A stretch of 64,000 bases of DNA from Pseudomonas sp. KU43P (GTDB taxonomy: Bacteria; Pseudomonadota; Gammaproteobacteria; Pseudomonadales; Pseudomonadaceae): the NCBI RefSeq assembly GCF_033095865.1, contig NZ_AP019365.1, forward strand, positions 2,391,501 to 2,455,500, written 5' to 3'. The notes under the pieces were generated by a model. The model made no database searches and had not been told where the DNA came from. It saw only the letters and a list, made by a program, of their open reading frames with translations. The position numbers and the translations under genes were made by a program. Below, in pieces: positions 9,130-18,223 of the stretch. Within the stretch, counting starts at the first letter, position 1. Each line of letters opens with the position of its first letter.

Positions 9130-10068
9130 ATGACTGACCATCTTTCCCAGCCCGCGTGGCAGGGCCGTATCGACACGGGCGAGGGCGCCTCGGCGCTGCG
9201 CTGGCACCAGTGGGTTCAGCCCCTGGCCGAGCGGCAGGTACCCGGCACCGCCTTGGTGGGCCTGGCCTGTGATGAAGGCGTGAGCCGCAACCAGGGCCGC
9301 ACGGGCGCGCGTCAAGGGCCGCAGGCCTTGCGCAAGGCGCTGGCCAACCTGGCCTGGCGCGGCGAGCGACCGCTCTATGACAGCGGTGATACCACCTGCC
9401 AAGGCACCGACCTTGAAGGCGCACAAAAGGCCTATGCCGAACAAGTGACCCGGCTGCTCGACCAAGGGCACTTGCCCCTGGGCATGGGCGGCGGGCACGA
9501 AATCGCCTATGCAAGCTTTCTGGGCCTGGCCCGGCACCTGCGCCGCCTGGAGCAACGTCCGCGCATCGGCATTCTCAATTTCGATGCCCACTTCGACCTT
9601 CGCAGCGCCGAGCAGAGCAGCTCCGGCACGCCGTTTCGACAAATCGCCGAGTACTGCGAACAGGCGGGCCTGGCCTTCGACTACTGCTGCCTGGGGGTCA
9701 GTGAACTGAACAACACCCAGGCGCTGTTCGAGCAGGCGCATCGCCTGAATGTGCGCTACTGCCTGGACCGCCAGATGCAGCCCTGGAACATCGCCCAGAT
9801 CGAGGCCTTTCTCGATGCGTTCCTGGCAGGCATCGACCACCTGTACATGACTATCTGCCTCGATGTGCTGCCGGCCAGCCAGGCACCGGGCGTGAGTGCG
9901 CCCTCGGCGCATGGCGTCGACCTGATGGTGGTCGAGCACCTGGTTCGGCGCGCCAAGGCTTGCGGCAAGTTGCGCATGGCCGACGTGGCCGAACTGAACC
10001 CTGCGCTCGACCAGGACATGCGCACAGCAAGGATTGCTGCCCGGCTGCTGGCGAGCCTGGCCGACTGA
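9130..10068 (+). CDS. hutG: Formimidoylglutamase-like ureohydrolase
   Basis: This 312-residue enzyme of the arginase/agmatinase fold is most like formimidoylglutamase, which splits N-formimidoyl-L-glutamate into glutamate and formamide using two Mn ions. Metal-site motifs are GMGGGHE (His123), DAHFD (Asp152, His154, Asp156) and TICLDV (Asp245). The last is normally T-I-D-x-D, so position 243 has Cys where a bridging Asp is usual. The APGVSAP segment is characteristic of the formimidoylglutamase branch. The next gene is a glutamate symporter, fitting a glutamate-yielding reaction. Another guanidino or formimino substrate remains possible, and the symbol is tentative. Confidence 0.75.
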   Translation: MTDHLSQPAWQGRIDTGEGASALRWHQWVQPLAERQVPGTALVGLACDEGVSRNQGRTGARQGPQALRKALANLAWRGERPLYDSGDTTCQGTDLEGAQKAYAEQVTRLLDQGHLPLGMGGGHEIAYASFLGLARHLRRLEQRPRIGILNFDAHFDLRSAEQSSSGTPFRQIAEYCEQAGLAFDYCCLGVSELNNTQALFEQAHRLNVRYCLDRQMQPWNIAQIEAFLDAFLAGIDHLYMTICLDVLPASQAPGVSAPSAHGVDLMVVEHLVRRAKACGKLRMADVAELNPALDQDMRTARIAARLLASLAD

Positions 10069-10110
10069 TCCAACTCCCTTCACCTGAGTACAAAAACAAG
10101 AGTATTTGCC

Positions 10111-11319
10111 ATGCTGACCCTGAAACTCGATGCACTGACCACTGTTGCCCTGGCGCTATTGCTGCTGGCCATGGGCGCGCAGTTGAAAAAGCACAGCTAT
10201 TGGCTGCGCCAACTCTGCGTACCGGCCCCGGTGATCGGTGGCTTTGGTTTTGCCCTGGTGGTGTGGTTGCTGCGCAACCAGCAGTGGCTGGACATCACCC
10301 TCGACACGGCGATGCAGACACCCTTGATGGTCGCGTTCTTCACCACGGTCGGCCTGGGCGGCAGCCTCGGCCTGCTGCGCCAGGGCGGCAAGATCCTGTT
10401 CGTCTACCTGGGCGCCTGCTGGGGGCTGGCGGTGCTGCAGAACCTGGTGGGCGTGGGCATGGCCAAGGCGCTGGGGATCGACCCGCTGCTAGGGATCATG
10501 GCCGGTGCGGTATCGCTGGAAGGCGGCTTCGGGGCAGCCGCTGCGTTCGGTCCCATTGCCGAAAGCCTGGGCACCACGGGTGCGACCACGGCGGCCCTGG
10601 CTTCGGCCACGTTCGGCATGGTGGCCGGCGGCTTGCTGGGCAGCCCGGTCGCACGCTACCTGATCGACCGCAAGAAGCTGGCCGTTCAGGCCGACAAGGC
10701 AGACACCCTGCAAGCGCTGGAGAAAGCCCACGAAGCACCCAGTGTGGCCATCGACGCCAAGGTGCTGCTGCGTCTGCTGACCTGCATGCTGGTGATCATG
10801 GTGCTGGGCTTCTGGATTGGCGACGCCTTGAAAGCGCACCTGGGCATTGTCTTGCCGGTGTATGTCGGTGCCATGTTCGTGGCGATCATTGCGCGTAACT
10901 TCAACGACCGTGCACGGCTGATCGAGATTCCGGATAACGCGGTCAGCACCTTGGGTGACATCAGCCTGGGCATGTTCCTGACCATGGCCATGATGAGCCT
11001 GAAGTTCTGGGAGCTGGAGCAGTTGGGCCTGCCGTTGCTGGTGATCCTGGTGGTGCAGGTGCTGATCATGATTGCACTGTGCGTGTTCGTGCTGTTCCGC
11101 CTGTTCGGTGGCAACTACGATGCGGCGGTACTGTGCGCGGGCTACATGGGCCATGGCCTGGGGGCCACGCCCAATGCGGTGGCCAACATGGGGGCCATCT
11201 GCGACCACTACAAAGTGTTCTCCTACAAGGCCTTCATCATCGTACCGCTGTGCGGTGCGGTGCTGATCGACATCGTCGCCTTGCCGGTGATCACCTGGTT
11301 CATCAACGCGTTCAGCTGA
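10111..11319 (+). CDS. gltS: Sodium/glutamate symporter GltS
   Basis: This 402-residue inner-membrane protein has two inverted halves of about five hydrophobic segments each. Family signatures include GAVSLEGGFGAAAAFGP with LGTTGATTAALASATFG in the first half and YMGHGLGATPNAVANM in the second, which form the re-entrant loops of GltS. It imports glutamate with Na+. It follows the formimidoylglutamase-like gene by 42 bp and is probably in the same operon under the IclR protein. A hairpin terminator follows the stop. Confidence 0.9.
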   Translation: MLTLKLDALTTVALALLLLAMGAQLKKHSYWLRQLCVPAPVIGGFGFALVVWLLRNQQWLDITLDTAMQTPLMVAFFTTVGLGGSLGLLRQGGKILFVYLGACWGLAVLQNLVGVGMAKALGIDPLLGIMAGAVSLEGGFGAAAAFGPIAESLGTTGATTAALASATFGMVAGGLLGSPVARYLIDRKKLAVQADKADTLQALEKAHEAPSVAIDAKVLLRLLTCMLVIMVLGFWIGDALKAHLGIVLPVYVGAMFVAIIARNFNDRARLIEIPDNAVSTLGDISLGMFLTMAMMSLKFWELEQLGLPLLVILVVQVLIMIALCVFVLFRLFGGNYDAAVLCAGYMGHGLGATPNAVANMGAICDHYKVFSYKAFIIVPLCGAVLIDIVALPVITWFINAFS

Positions 11320-11338
11320 TTCCTTGCCCCTCACCTGT

Positions 11339-11369
11339 GCAGCGCTTGCCGAGCGAGCGCTGCAGTTTT
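11339..11369. terminator. Rho-independent terminator between convergent genes
   Basis: 8-bp arms GCAGCGCT / AGCGCTGC with a 9-base loop are followed by AGTTTT on the plus strand, 20 bp after the gltS stop. The hairpin can also serve the convergent MFS gene. Confidence 0.75.
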
Positions 11370-11382
11370 GAAGGTCGGTCGA

Positions 11383-12609
11383 TCAGCTGGGTTGTGCGGC
11401 CAGGCTGTTGCTGACGTTACGCCCCAGCACCAGCACCGTGACAAACCCGACACCCACCAGGGCGGTGGCCAGGCTCAGCAGCATCGCACTGCCGAACTGG
11501 TCGACGATCCGCCCGCCGAAGAACGAGCCCAAGGCAATGATCACCTGGAACATGGCGACGAACAGCGGCATGCCGCGTTCGACATCCTTGGGCGCCACCA
11601 CGAACATCCAGATGCTGGCGCAGGCCGGGAAGGCGCCGAAGGCGAAGCCCCAGAGTGCGATCAGCATCGCAGCGCCGGTCAGGCTGGTGGCGAAGTAGGG
11701 GAACAGCGCGGTGCTGATGGCGATCAGCAAGGCGACCAGCATCAAGGTATAGCGCACGCTCTGGTTGGCGGCGAAGCCGGCGAACAGGTTGCCGATCACC
11801 CCCGCCACACCGTAGAGCAGCAGCAAGGAACCGATGGTCGGCCCATCGAAGCCGGCACTCTCTTTGAAGAACGGCGCAACGTAGGTATACGCGGCGAAGT
11901 GCGCCAGGCCGATCAGCAGCACGGCGATCAGGCCGACCCGCGCCAGTGGGTTGATGAACAGCGCCGGCAGGTCACTGATGCGAATCGCCTTGTCCGGGTT
12001 GAGCCGCGGTAGCAGGAGCACCTGCGCCAGCAACACCGGCACTCCCAGCAGTGCGGTGACCAGGAAGGTCATGCGCCAGCCCATCAGGCCGCTCAGCCAG
12101 GTGCCGACCGGCACGCCCAGCACGGTGGCCAGTGTCACACCGACCATGATGATCGAGGTGGCCTGCGCAACCCCCACGCCTTTGGGTGCCAAGCGGCCAC
12201 TCAGGGCAATGGCCGTCGCCCAGAAGCCGCCAATGCTGATGCCCAGCAGCACACGGCCGAACAACAACAGGCTGAAGTCGCTGGCGTAGGCCACGACCGC
12301 GTTGGCGATGATCATGATCAGCGTCAGGCCGATCAGCAGGTAGCGCCGGTCAAGGGCGCCGATGCCCACCGACAGCAGGGGGGCGGCGAGGGCGGCCATG
12401 ATACCGGGCAGGGTCACCATCAGGCCGGCGTGGCCGGCACTGATGCCCAGGTCGCTGGCAACATCGTTGAGCACGCCCACCGGGAGGAATTCGCTGGTCA
12501 CCAGGGCAAAGGCACCCACGGCAACCGAGAGAATCGCCAGCCACTGCTGCTTGACGCTTTGTTGATCATGTTCGGGAAGGCCGTGAGCGGCCTGGCTGTC
12601 GCTTGGCAT
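11383..12609 (-). CDS. MFS sugar/arabinose efflux transporter (SotB/YdeA-like)
   Basis: This inner-membrane exporter has about 408 residues and 12 membrane segments, in the DHA1 drug:H+ antiporter group. Signatures are FALVTSEFLPVGVLNDVASD at the start, RRYLLIGLTLIMIIANAV, and GFWATAIALSGRLAPKG. The SotB group exports sugars or small toxic compounds. I start it at ATG 12609 (MPSDSQAAH). The longer frame to 12693 adds residues unlike the family. No regulator adjoins it, and the substrate cannot be read. Confidence 0.82.
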   Translation of the reverse strand: MPSDSQAAHGLPEHDQQSVKQQWLAILSVAVGAFALVTSEFLPVGVLNDVASDLGISAGHAGLMVTLPGIMAALAAPLLSVGIGALDRRYLLIGLTLIMIIANAVVAYASDFSLLLFGRVLLGISIGGFWATAIALSGRLAPKGVGVAQATSIIMVGVTLATVLGVPVGTWLSGLMGWRMTFLVTALLGVPVLLAQVLLLPRLNPDKAIRISDLPALFINPLARVGLIAVLLIGLAHFAAYTYVAPFFKESAGFDGPTIGSLLLLYGVAGVIGNLFAGFAANQSVRYTLMLVALLIAISTALFPYFATSLTGAAMLIALWGFAFGAFPACASIWMFVVAPKDVERGMPLFVAMFQVIIALGSFFGGRIVDQFGSAMLLSLATALVGVGFVTVLVLGRNVSNSLAAQPS

Positions 12610-13191
12610 GGTGCAGGTTCCAAGGGAAAGTCGCCTGGAGCAGGCGAGGGGAAGGGAAAAATTGAAGGCGATTGTAAAAGTCGGTACTGGCAACCAGACA
12701 GTCGGGCGTCTCGATAGTAATCATCAGTGCGATCGATAAGACGCTTAGAATAGCCTGTCAGTTGGCCGCGCCCATTATGGGGCAGCTTTGTTTGCATTCG
12801 ACAGGGGGCCAAGCTGGTGACGATGCAGACAGTGTCACACACCAACGGCAAGCCGTCTTTCGTGGAGCAGGTAACGGTTGAAGGGAAGATGGCAGACGCC
12901 GGTAGCGGAGAAGTGATTGCAGCGATGATCGACCGTCGAGTGGGGCTCGCAAGCCAAAGCCGGCAATCAGCGACTTTGGCGAACGAGGCCGCCGCCAGGA
13001 ATCGGGCATCACTTTTCTTTGCTTGCTGTGTGGATTTTTCACTGATCGACTCGCACTGCGTTCATGCTGGTTGCATCACAGCACGCAATGATCAAGTTGC
13101 ATTCAAGCGTGCGACTGTGCTTGAAGCCCATCGCTGCACGGAATCACCAGGGCTTCAGTGAATTACCCGCCCCATTGAAGATGGTCGGCGC
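12610..13191. other. Intergenic region without a supported gene
   Basis: 582 bp upstream of the MFS gene. Frames on both strands (for example plus 12817-13161 and minus 12758-13042) have no signal peptide, domain or ribosome-binding site that supports them. Base composition is lower in G+C than the flanks. I see no repeat or mobile-element end. Confidence 0.5.
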
Positions 13192-13956
13192 TTACTGCCT
13201 GAAACTGGGATCTAGCCGGTCCAGCTTGCGGAGCAGTGCCGGCCAGGCAATTTCGGCGCCCATGCCACTGGTGGCATGCTTGAAGACGTCATCAAGCCCT
13301 TGGCGAATGGACTCTGAGATCTCGATCAGCGGGCCGCCAGCCTGAGCGTCGAGCTGAATCCGGCAGGCGTTCTCGAACGTATACATCTTGAGGAAGGCAT
13401 CCGCAATGCCGCGCGCGACCACCAGCAACCCATGGTTGCGCAGCACCAGGTAGTCGGCCTGGCCAAGGTCGGCCTGCAACCGCGGTTTCTCGTCGGCGCG
13501 AAGGGCAACGCCTTCATAGTCATGGTAGGCCAGCGAGTTGAGCACGAAGATGGACTGCTGGCTGATGGGCAGCAACCCACAGGCCTGTGCACTGACGGCC
13601 ACACCACTGCGGGTGTGGGTGTGAATCACACACACGGCGTTCTCGCGTGCAGCATGGATAGCGCTGTGGATGGTAAATCCGGCCGGTGTCACCGGGAATG
13701 GTGAGTCGCTGAGCTTGTTGCCGGCGGCGTCCACGCGGATGAGGCTGGAGGCTGTAACTTCTTCGAAGAGCATGCCATAGGGGTTGAGCAGAAACTGTTC
13801 GGGTTCACCAGGCTCTGAGGGCAGGCGAACGCTGATATGGGTAAATACCAGGTCTGACCAACCGTACAGGGCCACCAGCCGGTAGCACGCCGCCAGTTCC
13901 ACGCGCAGACGCCACTCAGCATCGCTGACCTTTCCCTCAAGCGATTCGATCTTCAT
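13192..13956 (-). CDS. Class II aldolase/adducin family protein
   Basis: This 254-residue zinc-dependent aldolase fold is seen end to end. FTHISVRLP and the HTHT motif (from CVIHTHTRSG) supply zinc ligands, LRNHGLLVV supplies the third histidine, and NPYGMLFEEV is the substrate-side loop. It belongs to the 'adducin-like' branch found in many bacterial catabolic clusters, not to the well-characterised fuculose- or ribulose-phosphate enzymes. It is 14 bp downstream of an HD-domain gene and probably co-transcribed with it, opposite a LysR regulator. A close paralogue lies at 39843-40583 in this window. The substrate is unknown. Confidence 0.85.
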   Translation of the reverse strand: MKIESLEGKVSDAEWRLRVELAACYRLVALYGWSDLVFTHISVRLPSEPGEPEQFLLNPYGMLFEEVTASSLIRVDAAGNKLSDSPFPVTPAGFTIHSAIHAARENAVCVIHTHTRSGVAVSAQACGLLPISQQSIFVLNSLAYHDYEGVALRADEKPRLQADLGQADYLVLRNHGLLVVARGIADAFLKMYTFENACRIQLDAQAGGPLIEISESIRQGLDDVFKHATSGMGAEIAWPALLRKLDRLDPSFRQ

Positions 13957-13970
13957 GTCGCAAGTTCCTT

Positions 13971-14564
13971 TCAGGCCTGTTGATTCATGCGTTCCAGCGC
14001 TGCCGAGTAGAGGCTTTGCTTGGGTTTGGCAAACACGCGGCGCAGCATCGGCTCGAAAAAGTCCAGCTCAAGCATCTCGCCGTTGGGATCGAAGGCCGGA
14101 TTGTCGTATAGCGCAACGAACTCGCGCGTATGGGTGAAGTGCGGATACTCGGTATACATGTCGCGCAGGTTGCGATCCATGCCAATGAAGTGGAAGAAGT
14201 TATAGCCCTGGAACACGCCGTGGTGCTGCACCATCCAGTGGTTGGCTTCACTTACAAACGGCTTGAGTATTGCCGCCGCCACCTCAGGGTGATTGAACGA
14301 GCCTAGGGTGTCGCCAATATCGTGCAGCAACGCGCAGACCACATACTCCTCATCGCGACCATCGCGATAAGCCAGAGTCGCGGTCTGCAGGCAATGGCTG
14401 AGTCGGTCGATGGGGAAGCCTGAGTAGTCTCCCTGCAGCAGCATAAGGTGGGCAATGATGCGATCGGGCAGTGCCTGGCTGAAGTGATGAAATTCTTCAC
14501 CGATGATGTCCCAGTCGGCCTGGGTGCTTTGGTCCATGCGGGTAAAGCTGGCAAGAGAATTCAT
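13971..14564 (-). CDS. HD-domain protein, possible diiron oxygenase
   Basis: The protein has 197 residues. The metal-site pattern is His57, then His81-Asp82 (LLHDIGD) exactly 24 residues later, His92, the His114-His115 pair and a late Asp154 (LYDNPAFD). The spacing and the small size recall the mixed-valent diiron oxygenases PhnZ/TmpB as well as ordinary HD phosphohydrolases. No nucleotide-binding or signalling domain is fused. It shares an operon with a class II aldolase, which fits catabolism of a small metabolite better than second-messenger turnover. Family assignment to HD is firm; the oxygenase idea is inference. Confidence 0.75.
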   Translation of the reverse strand: MNSLASFTRMDQSTQADWDIIGEEFHHFSQALPDRIIAHLMLLQGDYSGFPIDRLSHCLQTATLAYRDGRDEEYVVCALLHDIGDTLGSFNHPEVAAAILKPFVSEANHWMVQHHGVFQGYNFFHFIGMDRNLRDMYTEYPHFTHTREFVALYDNPAFDPNGEMLELDFFEPMLRRVFAKPKQSLYSAALERMNQQA

Positions 14565-14696
14565 ACGGCCAATCTCACGATAAACGCGCTGCTGACAACG
14601 CTGATTGTTTTAGTTGGAGGAGTCCGCATCCAGCATGAAACTGGCCATCTAGCGGGCCCTTGTCACTACGCTATCGGCGTCCTATATTCGCGTCTA

Positions 14697-15668
14697 ATGC
14701 ATTCTTTTCGGGAATCTTATGCGTTGAAGGCATCAATCGATTTGAAACGCCTACACCATCTGGAGCTGCTTTCTGAAGAGCTGAACTTCTCGAGAGCGGC
14801 GGACCGTGCGCACCTATCGCAGACGGCGTTCAGTCGCAGCATTCAGTCGCTGGAGGCCGATTTCGGCATGCGGCTGTTTGACCGCGACACGCGCTCGGTA
14901 CGGCCGACCCCCGCTGGTCGCTACCTGATCGATAAAGCCAAGCTGCTGCTGGGACGAGCCCGTGATCTGGCGAACGACGTCTATTACCTGGCTCATGCCG
15001 AACGCGGCGAGTTGAAGTTCGGCACCAGCTTACTGGCCATCGATGGTCCACTCAGGCGCGCGCTGACCGAGTTGAAAATGCAGTGTCCTCATCTGAAATT
15101 GCACATCGAGGTGAGCCAGACCCTCAACTTGCAGTTGCATCTGGAACAGGAACATATTGAGTTCTTCGTCGCCAACCCAGGCGAGTTGGAGCAGGACGAC
15201 CGATTCACGGTGACTCAATTGCCAGCCGAGCCTGCGTCCATCTTTTGCCGACCAGGCCACCCGCTGTTGCAGCAAAATACCCCGCCAGCGCCCGCACAAG
15301 TGGCGGACTACCCTTGGTCGGCCGTGATGATCGACAAGTCTTTTGCCCCGCGTCTACGCGAGATGTTTGGCATGAAGCCCAACCAGGCTCTGCCGCTAGC
15401 GTTGTCCTGTGACAATCTGCAGTTGCTGCGCGACCTGACGCTGTGTAGTGACAACCTGCTGTTCACCTGGAGTTGCTGGACTAATCGGGACAGTAGCAAC
15501 GGCGAGCTGGTAAATATTGGCCAGCTATTGAAACCGGCACTTGACCCCCGGCAACTCAACATCGAATGCGCCATCGTGCAGTTGGCAGGACGCACCCTGT
15601 CACCACCCGCTCAGCGCTTGATGGATCTTATCCTTGCGCAACATTCACACATTTCCCTAAGCCAATGA
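14697..15668 (+). CDS. LysR family transcriptional regulator
   Basis: The protein has about 323 residues. The N-terminal winged helix runs over residues 10-75 (LNFSRAADRAHLSQTAFSRS is the recognition helix region), and the periplasmic-binding-like effector domain follows. The ATG at 14697 is my choice; a TTG at 14724 is also possible, and the longer frame to 14448 would overlap the divergent HD gene. The divergent arrangement over about 130 bp suggests that it controls the HD/aldolase pair. The effector is unknown. Confidence 0.88.
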   Translation: MHSFRESYALKASIDLKRLHHLELLSEELNFSRAADRAHLSQTAFSRSIQSLEADFGMRLFDRDTRSVRPTPAGRYLIDKAKLLLGRARDLANDVYYLAHAERGELKFGTSLLAIDGPLRRALTELKMQCPHLKLHIEVSQTLNLQLHLEQEHIEFFVANPGELEQDDRFTVTQLPAEPASIFCRPGHPLLQQNTPPAPAQVADYPWSAVMIDKSFAPRLREMFGMKPNQALPLALSCDNLQLLRDLTLCSDNLLFTWSCWTNRDSSNGELVNIGQLLKPALDPRQLNIECAIVQLAGRTLSPPAQRLMDLILAQHSHISLSQ

Positions 15669-15879
15669 CCGTCGCCATCCGACCCAAAGCGGGCAGATAA
15701 CTCAAGAAAAATTGGCCGGGCAGAAAGCGCCACTGCGACTGAAAGAGATCTGGGCCATTCGGGTAAGGCTCCAGACCGCGGAGGAACCTCGTGATCTAGC
15801 CCTTTTCGATCTGGCCATCGACAGCAAGCTACGAGCCTGCGATAAGACCAGGCATCGCGTGCGCGCCGTTGCTCATGGG

Positions 15880-16587
15880 TCATATGACTTTCACAGCACG
15901 GCCAATGAACTTGACTGGGCCCGTTGGCGTGCCGGTGGGGGAGCCTCCTGCCTTCTCGAGTGTCAGCTCGAACAACTGATTCGGCTCAAGCGCAGGTAAG
16001 CGCTCCATCGGCACGCGGTACTGCTCGCCCGGTTTTACCAAGCCCAGCGAAACAGGGGCGTGCCACTGCTCGCCCTTGGTCCAGAACTGCAAGGTCATGC
16101 CGTCAGGCACATCATCATGGCCCAGGGGAATCAGTTCGATCATGCGCGCATCGTTGGCTTGCACTACCCATCCTGGGGCTTGCCCCGATGGCGCCACGAG
16201 TACAACCATGTACGTGGTTACCGGCGGTGCCGTGGCCCACAAGGCGAGGGCGAGCAGCAAGCTCGCGGCCAGGCCTGCAGCACTCAAGCCCTGCCAGACT
16301 GCCAGCCGCTGCCACCAGCGAGTACTTTGCGGCCTTGCAGGCTGTGCCTGCTCAAGGCTGCGTTCGATCCGACCCCACAAGCGGTGGCTCGGCGTGATGG
16401 GCTCTACCTGCGAGGTCAATTCGAGCAGGCGAGCCTCCCATGCATCAACTGCGGCACGCAGGGCCGGCTCTGTTTGCAGCCGGCCCTGCATGGCAGTACG
16501 TTGTTCGCCACTCAAGGTACCCAGCACATACTCGGCCGCCAGCTCGTCCAGGTCCTCGGTATTGCCATCATCAGGGCTACGTTTCAT
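15880..16587 (-). CDS. RskA-type anti-sigma factor
   Basis: This protein of about 235 residues has an N-terminal zinc-free anti-sigma domain (DLDELAAEYVLGTLSGEQR), one membrane span near residues 100-120 (GLSAAGLAASLLLALALW), and a C-terminal periplasmic RskA domain (PDGMTLQFWTKGEQWHAPV). Its ATG overlaps the stop codon of the upstream ECF sigma gene (ATGA), so the two are translationally coupled. It should bind that sigma factor at the inner membrane and release it on an extracytoplasmic signal. Confidence 0.9.
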   Translation of the reverse strand: MKRSPDDGNTEDLDELAAEYVLGTLSGEQRTAMQGRLQTEPALRAAVDAWEARLLELTSQVEPITPSHRLWGRIERSLEQAQPARPQSTRWWQRLAVWQGLSAAGLAASLLLALALWATAPPVTTYMVVLVAPSGQAPGWVVQANDARMIELIPLGHDDVPDGMTLQFWTKGEQWHAPVSLGLVKPGEQYRVPMERLPALEPNQLFELTLEKAGGSPTGTPTGPVKFIGRAVKVI

Positions 16588-17132
16588 GCCATGCACTCCC
16601 GCAGGGCCTTCAGGCTTCGCTTGATCCAGGCCTTCACGGTGCCCAGCGGCGCACCCAGCAGGGTTGCGATTTCGGCGTTGCTGCACCCGTCCACGTAGGC
16701 GTGCAGGATGCAGCGCTGAGGCGCGGGTTGCAGTTGCTCAAGGCAGCGATAGATCTTCGCCGAGCCTGACCACAGTTGCAGGTCATCCAGCTGCGCAGGC
16801 ACCGTCACAGCCTCGATACTGCCAATCTCATCCAGGCCTGCTTCCCAGCGGCTGTCTCGCACGCAGTTCAGCGCCAGGTGACGGGTGATGCTGTAGACCC
16901 AGCCCCGGGCCGAACCACGCGAGGGGTCAAAGCTGGCAGCACGTGTCCAGATACGCACAAAGGCATCATGAACAATGTCCTCAGCGCTCGCCTGGTCACG
17001 TGCGATCCGACGTGCGACGCCCAGCAATCGCCCGCCCTCATGCTCGTACAGCGCCTGCAGGGCATGGCGGTCTCCTTGGGCGCAAGCGGCAAGACAGCCT
17101 TCGAAGTCAAAAGGAACAACTGGAGAATTCAA
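16584..17132 (-). CDS. ECF RNA polymerase sigma factor
   Basis: Region 2 (GRLLGVARRIARDQASAEDIVHDAFVRIW, split here as GVARRIARDQ and VHDAFVRIW) and region 4 (CILHAYVDGCSNAEIATLL, then VKAWIKRSLKALREC) are clear. The TTG at 17132 gives a 182-residue protein of normal ECF length, with AAAAAGGGAA upstream. An ATG at 17234 would add 34 residues of low family resemblance. It is coupled by ATGA overlap to the RskA-type anti-sigma gene. The DUF3455 gene upstream on the same strand may be a target, but that is a guess. Confidence 0.88.
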   Translation of the reverse strand: MNSPVVPFDFEGCLAACAQGDRHALQALYEHEGGRLLGVARRIARDQASAEDIVHDAFVRIWTRAASFDPSRGSARGWVYSITRHLALNCVRDSRWEAGLDEIGSIEAVTVPAQLDDLQLWSGSAKIYRCLEQLQPAPQRCILHAYVDGCSNAEIATLLGAPLGTVKAWIKRSLKALRECMA

Positions 17133-17241
17133 GATATGGGCGTTCCCTTTTTCATGAAGGCCAGGCGATGCCTCGGCCTGGCGGCCAAGGCTTGCCCAGG
17201 AGCGTAGATCATCACGCGCAAGTGCGCGGCTCAAGCCCTCA

Positions 17242-17769
17242 TCACTTGGCTGACCAGAACACGTAGTCGGCCTGGTATTTGACGACCTGTTGCGCGCCCT
17301 TGTTCTGCGCCGTGCAGTCCATGCTCGGCGCTACGCCGCCGCGTGTCGCCAGCCGCTGGATATAGCTGACCCCTTGCATGGCGCCCTTGCCATCAGCAGG
17401 GTTGGCTTTGACCAGTTGATAGGGGAGGTCGCCTTTGGCCGCTGGGGCGACGGCAAGCTGGGTGCCGGTCACTTTCGAGCCGTCCTTGGCCTGCCAGGTG
17501 GCTGGAGGGCCGAAATAGTCCCCCACAGGTTTGCCGGCACGGTCATTGAGCACCGCTTTGGGGCCTACGAAAAACCATTCCGTCTGGCCGGGAGCATTGG
17601 CCTTATCGCGGCACTCGTAGGTGATGTCACCCACACCGACGGTTTCAAGCATGACGTTGTGGCCGTCGGGAACCTTGACGGCATCCGGGATGCCTGATTG
17701 AGCATGGGCGGTTGCAGACGCAAGGACGAGACCGGTCACAAGCAGGGAAAAAGCGGGCTTGAGGTTCAT
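17242..17769 (-). CDS. DUF3455 family exported protein
   Basis: The protein has 175 residues with a clear signal peptide (LLVTGLVLASATAHAQ, cleavage after AHA about residue 23). The mature part matches the DUF3455 family from memory (VGDITYECRDKANA, TEWFFVGPKAVL, DYFGPPATWQAKDGS, LPYQLVKA). It contains two conserved-looking cysteines (YEC and MDC). Function is unknown; it is presumably periplasmic or surface associated. An AAGGAATT ribosome-binding site precedes the ATG at 17769. It lies upstream of an ECF sigma/anti-sigma pair on the same strand. Confidence 0.82.
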   Translation of the reverse strand: MNLKPAFSLLVTGLVLASATAHAQSGIPDAVKVPDGHNVMLETVGVGDITYECRDKANAPGQTEWFFVGPKAVLNDRAGKPVGDYFGPPATWQAKDGSKVTGTQLAVAPAAKGDLPYQLVKANPADGKGAMQGVSYIQRLATRGGVAPSMDCTAQNKGAQQVVKYQADYVFWSAK

Positions 17770-18223
17770 GAGGCGAATTCCTTTGGGGTCATGGGATGGG
17801 CAATCATCGACTGCCTGATAATGACTACCCACCAGCTGCCGTTTTGGATGCACCGGTCCAGAAATCATTTTGGCCAGTGAGCCCTGAGGAAGGTGTTCAG
17901 ACCACATTGACGGCCATCCGCAGCACCGCCTCTGTCGATTCCACGTCCCACCGCTGGTCGCAAATAGCGAACGGCTGTTTATGCTGACCACTCTCCTATT
18001 CTGAGCGCCGCAGAAACGCATCCAGGCCATCGAAGCTAAGTGTCCTATCCCGTCGCTCGCTGTCTCGCCCGCCTCTCATACGAGCCTTGCTAAATGCTCG
18101 AGGGAGATCGCGCGGTAAAAAAACGTCTGATCACGCCGGGCATTCTCGCCGGCGTCACCCGAGCAGCCTTGAACCAAGAGTCGGGATGCTCTACTGCCTG
18201 TGGCCTCTGGCCAGGAGCGCACT
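17770..18223. other. Divergent promoter region without a gene
   Basis: 454 bp between the DUF3455 and PRC-barrel genes. Only short frames are present. A small inverted repeat (ACGCCGG/CCGGCGT near 18135-18157) is visible. I recognise no specific operator. Confidence 0.45.

Noticed and set aside
12817..13161. Possible 114-residue protein in the gap before the aldolase gene
   Set aside because: There is no ribosome-binding site, signal peptide or family resemblance, and competing frames on the other strand look equally random.
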